The notes beneath the pieces are model-generated. The model searched no databases and was not told where the DNA came from. It worked only from the letters and a program-made list of their open reading frames with translations. Positions 51,355 through 60,230 of a DNA stretch of 64,000 bases are shown piece after piece. A program made the position numbers and the translations under genes. This DNA is from Neoroseomonas terrae (GTDB lineage: Bacteria > Pseudomonadota > Alphaproteobacteria > Acetobacterales > Acetobacteraceae). Within the stretch, counting starts at the first letter, position 1, and each line of letters begins with the position of its first letter. The stretch spans positions 41,652-105,651 of the forward strand of contig NZ_JAAEDI010000023.1 of NCBI RefSeq assembly GCF_018129025.1, read 5' to 3'.

Positions 51355-52335
51355 ATGAACATGATTGGACGACGCGCGGCGATCGCGTCGGCGCTTTCGG
51401 TCGGGCTGGGTTCCGGGGCTCTTGCCCAGGAGTCCTGGCCGTCGCGCCCCATTCGGCTCGTGGTCGGATATCCGGCCGGTGGTCCCGGGGATCTGATTAC
51501 GCGACTGGCCGCCGACGGCCTGCGGGACGAGCTGAATGTTCCGGTCATCGTCGAGAACAGGCCAGGCGCGGGCGGCGCGATCGGCGCCGCTTTCGCTGCC
51601 AGGGCGGAGCCGGACGGCTACACGATCTTCAGCGGCCATGTGCAGAACTACACGCTCAATCCGCTGATCCAGCGGTCGATCACCTACCGGCCGTTGGAGG
51701 ACTTCGTCAGCCTCGGCACTCTTGCCGTCGTTCCGAATGTCCTTGTCGTCAACGCGCGCAGCTCGACCCTGACGACGGTTGCAGAGCTGGTGCAGCGGGC
51801 GCGCAGCAGGCCGGGCTCATTGACCTACGCGTCCTATGGCCCCGGATCGTCGCCGCACCTGCTCAGCGTGCTGCTCCAGCAGATCGGTGGATTCGAGGCC
51901 CTGCAAGTGCCCTACGCCGGGAGCGCACCGGCCCTCGCGGCGTTGCTGGCCGGTGATGTGGACTTCATGTTCGACAACGTGACCACCTCGGCAGCGCAGG
52001 TCCGTGGCGGTGCCGTGCGCGCGCTGGCGGTCGCATGGCCGGAACGGCTGGCGGTGTTGCCGAACGTGCCGACAATGGATCAGGCAGGCGTTCGTGGCTT
52101 CGATCTTCAGTTCTGGTTCGCGCTGTTCGCGCCGGTGCGGACGCCTGAGCCCATCATCCGCCGCCTCCGCGCCGCGCTGGCGGCCGCGGCCTCGAAGGCG
52201 ACGTTCATCGAGCGGCTGCGCGCGCAAGGCGGAGAACCGTTCAGCGTACCGGCGGACCGCCTGCCGGACTTCTTCCGCCTTGAATCCGAACGATGGGCGA
52301 AGCTCCTCCACGACGCGGGCGTCAGGCCAGAATAG
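51355..52335 (+). CDS. Bug/TctC-family solute-binding protein
   Basis: A 326-residue receptor. Start at ATG 51355 after GCGGAGGA; an ATG at 51361 is an alternative with better spacing. The signal peptide MNMIGRRAAIASALSVGLGS is cleaved after GALA. Hallmarks are PSRPIRLVVGYPAGGPGDLI, VENRPGAGGAIGA, PDGYTIFSG. It is the fourth gene of the crotonase/CoA-transferase/SDR operon. Confidence 0.93.
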   Translation: MNMIGRRAAIASALSVGLGSGALAQESWPSRPIRLVVGYPAGGPGDLITRLAADGLRDELNVPVIVENRPGAGGAIGAAFAARAEPDGYTIFSGHVQNYTLNPLIQRSITYRPLEDFVSLGTLAVVPNVLVVNARSSTLTTVAELVQRARSRPGSLTYASYGPGSSPHLLSVLLQQIGGFEALQVPYAGSAPALAALLAGDVDFMFDNVTTSAAQVRGGAVRALAVAWPERLAVLPNVPTMDQAGVRGFDLQFWFALFAPVRTPEPIIRRLRAALAAAASKATFIERLRAQGGEPFSVPADRLPDFFRLESERWAKLLHDAGVRPE

Positions 52336-52379
52336 CGGTCACGCGTGACGGAAACGATGATGCCCGGAGATCTGACCGC

Positions 52380-53264
52380 ATGCGCAGGCTGACCATCGGC
52401 GATGTCACCATCTCCAGCATCATCGAACGCGATGGTCCCTGGCAACGACCCGAGGTGATCTTTCCCGGCGCAGCCGCGGAGCCGGAGCTGCTGGCTCGAC
52501 GGCTCGCCGAGGTTCCGCCGGAATCCTACGATCCAGCGACCGGCAGGTTGGTCCTGACCTACCAGACCTTCGTCGTGCGGACGCCGCATCACACGATCCT
52601 GGTGGATACCTGCACGGGTGAGGACAAGGGCTACAAGCCGCCCATGGACTTCTCACGGCAACCCTGGCGCGACGGGCTGCGGCGAGAGGGACTTTCCTTC
52701 GACGACATCGACTATGTCTTCTGCACGCATCTCCACATCGATCACACCGGTTGGAACACCGTTCTGAAGGACGGTCGCTGGGTTCCCACGTTTCCCCGCG
52801 CCAGATACATCTTTCATCGTCGGGAGTACGCGGCATGGGAAGCTGCGACACGGGCCGGCGAGAAGCACCATGGTGGCGGCGGACGCATCTTCCGCTTCAA
52901 TTGCGAGCCGGTGGTCGAGGCAGGCCAGGCGATGCTGGTCGACGACGACTTCATGCTGGACGACCGCCTGACCATCGAGGCGACGCCGGGTCATTCGCCA
53001 TGCCACTGCTGCCTGCACATCCGCAGCGGCGGCGAACACGCCGTGATCACCGGCGATCTGATGCACCATGCACTGCAAGTGATGGAGCCCGACTGGTCGA
53101 CGCCGGTTTGCTGGGACCCGCAGCAGGCGGCAGCGAGCCGGCGTCGCTTCTTCGCTCGCACCGCCGGCAGCGGCACCAGGGTCCTGCCGGTGCACTTCCC
53201 CGATCCGACCGTAGGACGCATCGAGGAGGTCCAAGGCAGCTTTCGATGGGTGCCGCTTCGCTGA
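52380..53264 (+). CDS. MBL-fold metallohydrolase
   Basis: A 294-residue metallo-beta-lactamase-fold hydrolase. The zinc motif is FCTHLHIDHTGWN (HxHxDH, about 119-124); later ligands are in TPGHSPCHCCL (His), VITGDLMHH (Asp) and LPVHFPDP (His). The arrangement is that of lactonases and thioester or phosphoester hydrolases of this fold. There is no signal peptide, so it acts in the cytoplasm. It ends the plus-strand operon and may hydrolyse a lactone or CoA ester in the pathway. Confidence 0.92.
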   Translation: MRRLTIGDVTISSIIERDGPWQRPEVIFPGAAAEPELLARRLAEVPPESYDPATGRLVLTYQTFVVRTPHHTILVDTCTGEDKGYKPPMDFSRQPWRDGLRREGLSFDDIDYVFCTHLHIDHTGWNTVLKDGRWVPTFPRARYIFHRREYAAWEAATRAGEKHHGGGGRIFRFNCEPVVEAGQAMLVDDDFMLDDRLTIEATPGHSPCHCCLHIRSGGEHAVITGDLMHHALQVMEPDWSTPVCWDPQQAAASRRRFFARTAGSGTRVLPVHFPDPTVGRIEEVQGSFRWVPLR

Positions 53265-53298
53265 AAAAATGTCCTCGCCGTCGTCCGGAAGGGTCCGT

Positions 53299-54252
53299 TT
53301 ACCCTTCGACCGACTGGGAAGGAAGCGCATCAGGGCTGTCGAGAGCGCGGTCGATTTCCGCCCTGGTCCAGCGATCGGCGCACATGCCGATGAAGTCGTA
53401 CTCATACGAGCGCAAGCGCCTTTGCCGTCGCAGCGAAACGCCCGTGATGGCCGGTTCGAACAGGTGGCCGACCGGAATGGCGCGCAGGCCCGTGTCCCGG
53501 CCGGGATCGAAGGTCACGGACGAGACGATGGCGATGCCGAGACCGAGTTCAACGCAGCGCTTGATGACGTCCGCGTCGCTGGCCGCCAGGGCAATCGTTG
53601 GCGAAACAGCCGCACGATCGAACGAGCGTTGAACGAGCTTGCGACCCGTAAATGTCTGCTCGTAGCTGATCAGGGGAAAGGTGGCGATGGTTTCCACCGT
53701 CATGGGCTGGATGGACAGCGATGGATGGTCCGGTGGCACGATGAGCACGCGGTCGAAGCGAAGGCACGGCAGGGTGATGAGACCGCGCACGTGCCGCTCC
53801 GTGTCGGTCGTGATCCCGACATCCGCGTCGCCCGCCAGCAGCAAGGCCGAAATGCTGTCGGGATCGCCGTGTCGCAGCGTGACGCGCACATTCGGATAGC
53901 GGTGCGTGAAGCGCTTGAGGATCTCCGGCAGGACGTATCGCGCCTGCGTATGGGATGTCGCGATCACTAGGTTGCCGCGGCTTTCGATCGAAAGGTCCGT
54001 TGCGATGGCTCGGATCTGCCCCGCCTGGCTGACAATATCCTGCGCCAAGGCGATGATCTGCTTGCCGAGTGCCGTAACGCCCGAAATCCTGTTTCGGCTC
54101 CGTTCGAATATCAGAATGCCGAGCTCGTCTTCGAGAAGGCCGATTTGTTTGCTGATTCCTGGCTGCGATGTATTCATGGCGGCTGCAGCGGCAGAGATGC
54201 TGAGCCCTCTTTGAACGACCTCGCAGATATAGCGTAGTTGCTGCAGCGTCAT
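53299..54252 (-). CDS. CysB-like LysR-family regulator
   Basis: A 317-residue LysR protein whose N-terminus (MTLQQLRYICEVVQRGLSIS, then NTSQPGISKQIGLLEDELGI) matches the CysB/Cbl subgroup rather than ordinary LysR. The effector domain contains VIATSHTQARYVLPEILKRF, again CysB-like. Members control sulfur assimilation or organosulfur use. It is convergent with the MBL hydrolase and divergent from a Bug gene, so it most likely regulates that Bug gene. A GTTATAAC palindrome lies at 54325-54332 in the shared promoter region. Confidence 0.9.
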   Translation of the reverse strand: MTLQQLRYICEVVQRGLSISAAAAAMNTSQPGISKQIGLLEDELGILIFERSRNRISGVTALGKQIIALAQDIVSQAGQIRAIATDLSIESRGNLVIATSHTQARYVLPEILKRFTHRYPNVRVTLRHGDPDSISALLLAGDADVGITTDTERHVRGLITLPCLRFDRVLIVPPDHPSLSIQPMTVETIATFPLISYEQTFTGRKLVQRSFDRAAVSPTIALAASDADVIKRCVELGLGIAIVSSVTFDPGRDTGLRAIPVGHLFEPAITGVSLRRQRRLRSYEYDFIGMCADRWTRAEIDRALDSPDALPSQSVEG

Positions 54253-54414
54253 TTCTGGCGGTGTTCCCTCCCTCGCGTGCCCGGTCGGTCCCGGCCCGTC
54301 GGGCCGTCGTCACTATTCCAGCCGGTTATAACGCATGAAGAGCGGGACTTTGCACCGCCCTAAGTGCCGCGCAATCGTCAAATCTGACAAAAGCAGCTTT
54401 CGAGGAAACGAGTT

Positions 54415-55398
54415 ATGCAACCTGTGCTTGGGCGCCGCGTCGCCATGGGAATGGCCCTGTCGCCCATCATCGGCTGGTCGGCAGGTCCAGCGCGCGCGGA
54501 CACCTATCCGAACCGTCCGGTCCGATTCCTCGTTCCGTATGGTCCCGGCGGCTACGGCGATACGGTGTCGCGCCTCGTGGGCAGGAAACTGGCCGAGTAC
54601 CTCCGGCAGCCCTTCACCGTCGAGAACCGGCCGGGTGCCGGTGCCATCATCGGGACGGAAGCGGCGGCCAAGGCGGATCCCGACGGCTACACGATCCTCC
54701 AGGTATCGACGACGCACACGATCAATCCGAGCCTGGTCCGCACGCTGCCCTTCAATTTCCAGCGCGACTTCGCGCCCGTCGCACTCCTCGCGACGAGCCC
54801 CTTCATGCTGGTCGTGCCGGCCGACCTTCCGGTTCGCTCGGTGGCCGACCTCATTGCGCTGGCGCGGCAACGGCCGGGCGGCCTCAACTACGCATCGACC
54901 GGCCATGGCAGCTCGCATCACCTGACGGCGGAACTCTTCTGCGCCCAGGCCGGCGTGACCATGGAACACGTGCCATACCGCGGCACCGCACCGGCGATCG
55001 CGGACATGCTGGCGGGACGTGTCCAGGTGCTTTTCACGAGCACGATCGTGGCGCTGCCGCCGGTCCGCGAAGGACGGCTCCGTGCCCTCGGCGTGACAAG
55101 TCGCAATCGTATCGCGGCGGCGCCCGACGTGCCGTCCATCGCCGAGGCCGGGCTGCCGGAGTACGAAGCGAGTTCGTGGATCGGCGTTGTCGTGCCGACG
55201 AGGACGGCACCGGAGATTGTCGAGCGGCTGAACGCCGCGATCATCCGGGCTAATCGGGAGCCCGATGTGATGGCACTGCTCGCCCAGGAAGGCGCGGATG
55301 CACCCCCGCTTTCGCCGGTGCAGTTCGGTGACCTGATCCGAGCGGAGACGGAGAAGTGGGCGACACTCATCCGGGAACGGGGCATCACCGCCGAGTGA
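54415..55398 (+). CDS. Bug/TctC-family solute-binding protein
   Basis: A 327-residue receptor. The signal peptide MQPVLGRRVAMGMALSPIIG is cleaved after AGPARA. Hallmarks are PNRPVRFLVPYGPGGYGDTV, VENRPGAGAIIGTE, PDGYTILQVS. It is divergent from the CysB-like regulator and convergent with a crotonase gene. No enzyme shares its transcript, so it may be an independently regulated receptor. Confidence 0.92.
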   Translation: MQPVLGRRVAMGMALSPIIGWSAGPARADTYPNRPVRFLVPYGPGGYGDTVSRLVGRKLAEYLRQPFTVENRPGAGAIIGTEAAAKADPDGYTILQVSTTHTINPSLVRTLPFNFQRDFAPVALLATSPFMLVVPADLPVRSVADLIALARQRPGGLNYASTGHGSSHHLTAELFCAQAGVTMEHVPYRGTAPAIADMLAGRVQVLFTSTIVALPPVREGRLRALGVTSRNRIAAAPDVPSIAEAGLPEYEASSWIGVVVPTRTAPEIVERLNAAIIRANREPDVMALLAQEGADAPPLSPVQFGDLIRAETEKWATLIRERGITAE

Positions 55399-55469
55399 TC
55401 CCCGAGCCCGTGGTATCTGGGCGCCTTCGACAGGCTCCGTGATCCGCGCGCCGCGACCTGGCGGCGCGC

Positions 55470-56261
55470 CTACTGCCCGGTGAAACGAGGGCGCCGCTTT
55501 TCGGCGAATGCGCGCACGGCTTCCTGGTGATCCGCGCTATCGTTGGTCATTGTCTGATACGCCAGCGCGGCATCGAGCATCGAGTGTGCGAGTGCCCGAA
55601 GCGGGATGTTGATGGACGTCTTCGACCATCGGATCGCCTTCGTCGCGCCGTTGAGGAACGATGAAAGAAACTCGGACACCTTCTCGTCGAGCTGATCGGC
55701 CGGCACGGCGTAGTTGATGAGGCCAAATCGCTCGGCGTCAGGCGCGGACATCAGTTTTCCGGTGAGGAGATACTCCTTCGCACGCATGTAGCCGATCAGC
55801 TGCGGCCAGATCGTGGCGGAACCATCGCCCGTGGAGTAGCCCATCCGCACATGGGGATCGCCGATCCGGGCGGTGTCCACGGCGATGGTGATGTCCGACA
55901 GGAGGGCAAGGGTAGCGCCAGCGCCGATCGCATCGCCATTGATCCTGCAAATCAGCGGCTTCTCAAGTTCCAGGAGGCTGAAGACGATCCGCTTCACCTC
56001 CAGATTCTTCCTGACCATCAGATGCGGATCATCGATCCGCCGCTGCATGAGCGGAATGTCGCCGCCGGCGGAGAACACATCTCCCTGGCCGGTGAGAAGT
56101 AGGACGTCCGACTCCGTGTCCAACTGCGCATCGTAAAATACCGTGGACAGCTCGCGGTGGAGCTGCTCGCTCCAACTGTTCATCGGCGGATTGTCGAGCA
56201 CCAGCTTCAGCAGGCGCCCATCCCGTTCAATGCGAATGGCTTGGTAGCGTGAAATGTCCAT
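55470..56261 (-). CDS. Crotonase-family protein with atypical active site
   Basis: A 263-residue crotonase, the same length as and very similar to 48445. Start at the ATG at 56261, seven bases after GGAG. Present are VFSAGGDIPLMQRRIDDPHL and NGDAIGAGATLALLSD; GDPHVRMGYSTGDGSATIWP shows His in place of the second Glu and the shared Asp. It lies downstream of a Bug remnant on the same strand, suggesting the former Bug gene was its partner. Confidence 0.9.
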   Translation of the reverse strand: MDISRYQAIRIERDGRLLKLVLDNPPMNSWSEQLHRELSTVFYDAQLDTESDVLLLTGQGDVFSAGGDIPLMQRRIDDPHLMVRKNLEVKRIVFSLLELEKPLICRINGDAIGAGATLALLSDITIAVDTARIGDPHVRMGYSTGDGSATIWPQLIGYMRAKEYLLTGKLMSAPDAERFGLINYAVPADQLDEKVSEFLSSFLNGATKAIRWSKTSINIPLRALAHSMLDAALAYQTMTNDSADHQEAVRAFAEKRRPRFTGQ

Positions 56262-56327
56262 GCGGGGCTCCACTTGCGTCCGACGGGCTCGGGCTTCCCA
56301 TCCGTTGGGGTCAAAGTCTGACGCTTG

Positions 56328-56560
56328 CTACGTTCGGTTGGAAGCAGCGGAAGACGCTTTGCCGAACGATAGCTGAGCATCCCACAATGTCTTCAACGCC
56401 GCCGCGGTCGATCCGACGGGATCCGTTCCGGCATCTCGCAGACGCCCGGCCGTCGTCGCAGCTGCGACACTCTGCCGTACCGCATTCTCCAGTCGGCCGA
56501 GAATGTCCGCGGGCGTGCCGACGGACCCGAAGATCGCAATGAGCCGAGGTAGGTCGCCTC
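56328..56560 (-). pseudogene. C-terminal remnant of a Bug/TctC gene
   Basis: In one minus-strand frame between the LysR stop (56628) and the crotonase start, the sequence reads FGSVGTPADILGRLENAVRQ, then RLRDAGTDPVGSTAAAL and ends at the stop 56328-56330. This is the characteristic end of Bug proteins (PAGTPADIV helix and G-x-x-P-x-GST turn). The receptor's first two domains and signal peptide are missing. No start codon or ribosome site is seen. Confidence 0.6.
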
Positions 56561-56627
56561 GCGCCTGGAGGTGCGCTTCAGCACGGTCGACTGCTTCAGC
56601 TTCACCACCCGCTGTCCGCCGACCCTC

Positions 56628-57515
56628 TCATTCCGGATTGATGGTCAAGAGCCCCTGAACAAAGCTGGCGGCCAGGTTCGGCAAAGGCCGCTGGCGCGAG
56701 GTCAGAATCCGTGCAGGCAATGGCACGAATGGCAGGAAGGGCCGCGTCTCCATCCCCTGCTCGCGCGCCGCCATGACCGCGAAGCCGTCCAGCACCGTGA
56801 CCCCGACGCCGCCATGCGCCAGTGCGCAGGCGACCGAGGACTGATTGACCTCTACGGCCACATGCAACTCGGCATTCGCGTCCTCGAAGGCGCGGGCGAC
56901 GAGTTGACCGGCCGGCAGGTGCCGCGCCACGACGATGATCGGCTCGCCCGCAAGGTCGGCGGGCGTCAATGCCTCCCGCGCGCACAGCGGATGGCCGTGT
57001 GGCAGCACGCAGCCGAGCGAGAGCATCCACAGCTCGCGCACCAGCACGCGCGCATCGCCGATATGGCCGATCACCATGCCGATATCGACGCGATGATCCG
57101 CGACCAGGGACGCAGCCTCCAGCATCGTCATGATGCGCATGTTGACGGTGACGTCCGGCCGTTCGGCGCGAAAGGCGCTGATGGCGGCGGGCAGGATGCT
57201 GTGAGCCAGCGTCGGCGTCACCGCCAGCCGCAGGAGCCCCGAGCGACCCGCCCGAAGGTCGCTCGCCATCCGCTGCACGACGTCGATCGCGGCGAAGGCG
57301 TTGAGCGCCTCGGGAAACAGAGAATGCGCCTCGGTGGTCGGCAGCAGGCGCTTCTTCACCCGCACGAAGAGCTTGAAGCCGAGCCGGTCCTCCGCCTGCT
57401 GCAGCATCTTGCTGACGGCAGGCTGGGATATGCGCAACGCCTCCGCCGCGCCGGTGACGCTGCCCCGTTCCATCACCTGGCGGAACACGTCCATTTCCCG
57501 AAGGCTAAGGATCAT
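56628..57515 (-). CDS. LysR-family regulator
   Basis: A 295-residue LysR protein. Start at the ATG at 57515 (MILSLREMDVFRQVMERGSV). The HTH is in GSVTGAAEALRISQPAVSKM, followed by LQQAEDRLGFKLFVR. It is a paralog of the LysR at 39423 across its length, and both sit beside an enolase-superfamily cluster. It is divergent from the CoA-transferase/enolase operon it probably controls. Confidence 0.92.
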   Translation of the reverse strand: MILSLREMDVFRQVMERGSVTGAAEALRISQPAVSKMLQQAEDRLGFKLFVRVKKRLLPTTEAHSLFPEALNAFAAIDVVQRMASDLRAGRSGLLRLAVTPTLAHSILPAAISAFRAERPDVTVNMRIMTMLEAASLVADHRVDIGMVIGHIGDARVLVRELWMLSLGCVLPHGHPLCAREALTPADLAGEPIIVVARHLPAGQLVARAFEDANAELHVAVEVNQSSVACALAHGGVGVTVLDGFAVMAAREQGMETRPFLPFVPLPARILTSRQRPLPNLAASFVQGLLTINPE

Positions 57516-57621
57516 AACTTCAAACCATGATCTCTGTCGGAATTCGTATTTGAGTGCATGAGCGAAGCCTGGGCAAATCGCCCTCGACGCGGCCATCCAA
57601 GGGCCAGCGGTGGAGGAAGCC

Positions 57622-59076
57622 ATGTCCGTATCCGAACGCAGTGCCTCCGTGGCACCCGGCGCGGCCAGCGCCTTCGCCGAATTGATGGGGGTCCGCGGCC
57701 TCGGCGACGCGGCCGCTGCGGAGGTCGGCATCACCGGCCACGACCCATTCTACCGCACGCCGCTGCGCGTCGGCGAAGCTGCGGCGGCCGTGCTGGGCGC
57801 CATCGGCGTCGCCTCGAACGACCTGTGGGAGGCGCGCACGGGCCGCCGCCAACAGGTCTCCGTGGACGCCACACAGGCCGCCGCGACGATTCGCACCGTC
57901 GACTACACCGAGGGCCAGAAGCCCGACGGCAGCTTCGAGCACATCCCCATCCCGCAGGGGATGAAGGACATGATCGCCGCCACCCAGCCCTGGCCGACCA
58001 AGGATGGTTCCTGGGTCCTGCCGCATCTCAACCTGCCGCATCTGAAGGACCGCGTGCTCGGCGTGCTGGGCGCCGAATTCACGCCGCCCGCCGTGAAGGA
58101 GGCCGTCGGCCGCTGGGACGCCGATGCGCTGGAGGAAGCGATCGCCGCCGCGAATGGCTGCGGCGGCCGCGTCCGCAGCCCCGAGGAATGGCTCGCGCAT
58201 CCGCAGGGCCGCTATCTCGCCGCGCGCCCGGTGGTCGAGATCACGAAGGTCGCCGAAGGCCCGCCGGTGCCGCTGCGCGCCGGCGATCGGCCGGCCTCGG
58301 GTGTGCGCGTGCTCGACTTCACGCGCATCCTCGCCGGCCCGATCGGTGGCCGCACCCTGGCCGAGCACGGTGCGGAAGTGCTCATGGTAGGCGCCGGGCA
58401 CCTGCCGCAGACGCCCGAGCATGTGCGCGACACCAGCCACGGCAAGCGAAGCTGCTTCCTCGACCTGCGCGATGCGTCGCAGGCCGCGCGGGCGCAGCAG
58501 CTGGCGCGCGAGGCGGACATCGTCATCGGCGGCTACCGCCCTGGCAGGCTCTCCGCCAACGGGCTGGGGCCGGAGATCGCGGCGGAGAAGCCCGGCCGCA
58601 TCTACATGACCATCTCCTGCTTCGGCTCGGGTGGTCCCTTCGCCGGCCGCAGCGGCTGGGAACAGGTGGCGCAGGTCGTCACCGGCATCGCGCATGTGCA
58701 TGGCAAGGCGATCGGCGATGGAACGCCGCAGCTCGTCTTCGCGCCGGTGTGCGACTACCTGACCGGCTATCTCGCCGGCTACGGCGCGCTGCTCGCGCTG
58801 GGGCGTCGGATGCGAGAGGGCGGCAGCTACCATGTCAACGTTTCGCTGTGCCAGTCAGGCATGTTCCTCCTGCGGCAGGGCACCGTCGCGGGATTCGAGA
58901 ACGCGCCGGATCGCCTGACGCGCGCGCAGATCGATGCCATGCACGTCACATCCGACACGTCCTACGGGCGGCTGAAGACCATCGGTCCCGTGCTGCGCAT
59001 GTCGGAGACGTCCCCGCATTGGGCGCGCCCGACACCCGCTTTCGGCGGCGACGCGCCGGAATGGCTCGCCGCCTGA
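57622..59076 (+). CDS. Atypical family III CoA-transferase-like protein, rearranged halves
   Basis: A 484-residue protein from ATG 57622, five bases after GGAGG. The family N-terminal motif GVRVLDFTRILAGPIGGRTL appears only at about residue 226 instead of near residue 5. Before it is a block that matches the second half of a CoA-transferase (RVGEAAAAVLGAIGVASNDL, QQVSVDATQAA). After it the usual order continues to YHVNVSLCQSGMFLL. At both places where the catalytic Asp should be (VDVSLLD-type), the residue is Gln. It may be a tandem or permuted enzyme with altered chemistry, or not a transferase. It starts the operon with enolase, amidohydrolase and Bug genes. Confidence 0.85.
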   Translation: MSVSERSASVAPGAASAFAELMGVRGLGDAAAAEVGITGHDPFYRTPLRVGEAAAAVLGAIGVASNDLWEARTGRRQQVSVDATQAAATIRTVDYTEGQKPDGSFEHIPIPQGMKDMIAATQPWPTKDGSWVLPHLNLPHLKDRVLGVLGAEFTPPAVKEAVGRWDADALEEAIAAANGCGGRVRSPEEWLAHPQGRYLAARPVVEITKVAEGPPVPLRAGDRPASGVRVLDFTRILAGPIGGRTLAEHGAEVLMVGAGHLPQTPEHVRDTSHGKRSCFLDLRDASQAARAQQLAREADIVIGGYRPGRLSANGLGPEIAAEKPGRIYMTISCFGSGGPFAGRSGWEQVAQVVTGIAHVHGKAIGDGTPQLVFAPVCDYLTGYLAGYGALLALGRRMREGGSYHVNVSLCQSGMFLLRQGTVAGFENAPDRLTRAQIDAMHVTSDTSYGRLKTIGPVLRMSETSPHWARPTPAFGGDAPEWLAA

Positions 59077-59081
59077 CCGCC

Positions 59082-60230
59082 ATGAGTCAGATCACGGCCA
59101 TTCGCGGCCACCATGTGGGCTTCGCGCCGGCGACGCCGCTCGGCAATGCGGCGGGCTTCATCCGTCGGCGTGAGTTCCTGCTGCTGGAGATCGAGGCCGA
59201 TGACGGCACGATCGGCTGGGGCGAGGTCGGGGCATCGCCATGGGCCGCGGCCGCGCTGATCCGCCACGGCCTTGCGCGCCAGGTGCTCGGCCAGCCCGCG
59301 GCTGAGCACGGCCGCATCTTCGAGGCACTGCTTACCCTGCGTGGCTATGACCAGCGCGGCGTGTCGATGATGGCGATCTCGGCCATCGACATGGCGTTGC
59401 ACGACGTCGCGGCGCGGCAGCAGGGCATCAGCGTCGCGGCCCTGCGCGGCGGCGCGCTGCGCAACCGCGTGCCGGCTTATGCGAGCGGCCCTTTCATGCT
59501 GGAGGGGCCGGATCCCTATGCGGGCTTCCCGCGTGACATCGATGCGTATCTGCAGCGCGGCTTCCGCGCCATCAAGCCGCGCGCCGGCGCCGGGCCCGCG
59601 GTGGATGGCGCGATGGCCGAGGCGCTTCGGCGTCAGGTCGGGCCGGACGTGGCGCTGATGGTGGACTTCAACCGCGGCGTCACCGCGCGCGCGGGTCTGG
59701 CCTCGGCGCAGCTGATGGCGCCGGCCGGGTTGTTGTGGATCGAGGAGCCGGCCGTCCCTGAGGACCTTCCTGGCTATCGCATGGTCGCGCAGACGTCGCC
59801 GATCGGCATTGCGGGTGGCGAGGCGCTGGGCAGCCTGGCCGCGTTCCGCGAGCTTCTCGAGACCGGCGCCGTCTCGGTCGTGCAGCCGGATCTGTCCGTC
59901 TGCGGCGGCTACTCCGGCTATGCGCGCGTTGCGGCGTTGTGTGCCGCCTGGGACCTGCCGGTCATGCCGCATGTCTTCGGCACGCTGGTGAACTTCCATG
60001 CCTCGCTGCAGGCGGCGGCGCTGACGCCCGCACGGCGCGGCGGCGCCGTCATGCCCTATCCCTTCGTGGAGTGCGACGTGTCGGGCAATCCGCTGCTGAC
60101 GCTGCTCGGCGAGGTGCCGCTCGATGCCGAGGGGATGGTGCGGTTGCCTGAGGGTCCCGGGGCGGGCTTCGACCTGCGCGCCGAGCAGCTGGCGCCCTGG
60201 ATCGTCGAGAGCTGGTCGATCGCGACATGA
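59082..60230 (+). CDS. Enolase-superfamily enzyme, mandelate racemase-like
   Basis: A 382-residue paralog of 36428. Start at ATG 59082, six bases after the CoA-transferase stop; a longer open frame upstream is only the other frame of that gene. The basic pair is RAIKPRAG, metal ligands are MVDFNR, WIEEPA and AGGEALG, and the His-Asp dyad is in VVQPDLSVCGG and MPHVFGT. Operon context with a LigI-like amidohydrolase suggests a dicarboxylate or lactone pathway. Confidence 0.9.
   Translation: MSQITAIRGHHVGFAPATPLGNAAGFIRRREFLLLEIEADDGTIGWGEVGASPWAAAALIRHGLARQVLGQPAAEHGRIFEALLTLRGYDQRGVSMMAISAIDMALHDVAARQQGISVAALRGGALRNRVPAYASGPFMLEGPDPYAGFPRDIDAYLQRGFRAIKPRAGAGPAVDGAMAEALRRQVGPDVALMVDFNRGVTARAGLASAQLMAPAGLLWIEEPAVPEDLPGYRMVAQTSPIGIAGGEALGSLAAFRELLETGAVSVVQPDLSVCGGYSGYARVAALCAAWDLPVMPHVFGTLVNFHASLQAAALTPARRGGAVMPYPFVECDVSGNPLLTLLGEVPLDAEGMVRLPEGPGAGFDLRAEQLAPWIVESWSIAT

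Noticed and set aside
57558..60230. An apparent 890-residue fusion ending in the enolase-superfamily enzyme
   Set aside because: The first 508 residues are just the off-frame reading of the CoA-transferase gene; the enolase protein starts normally at 59082.
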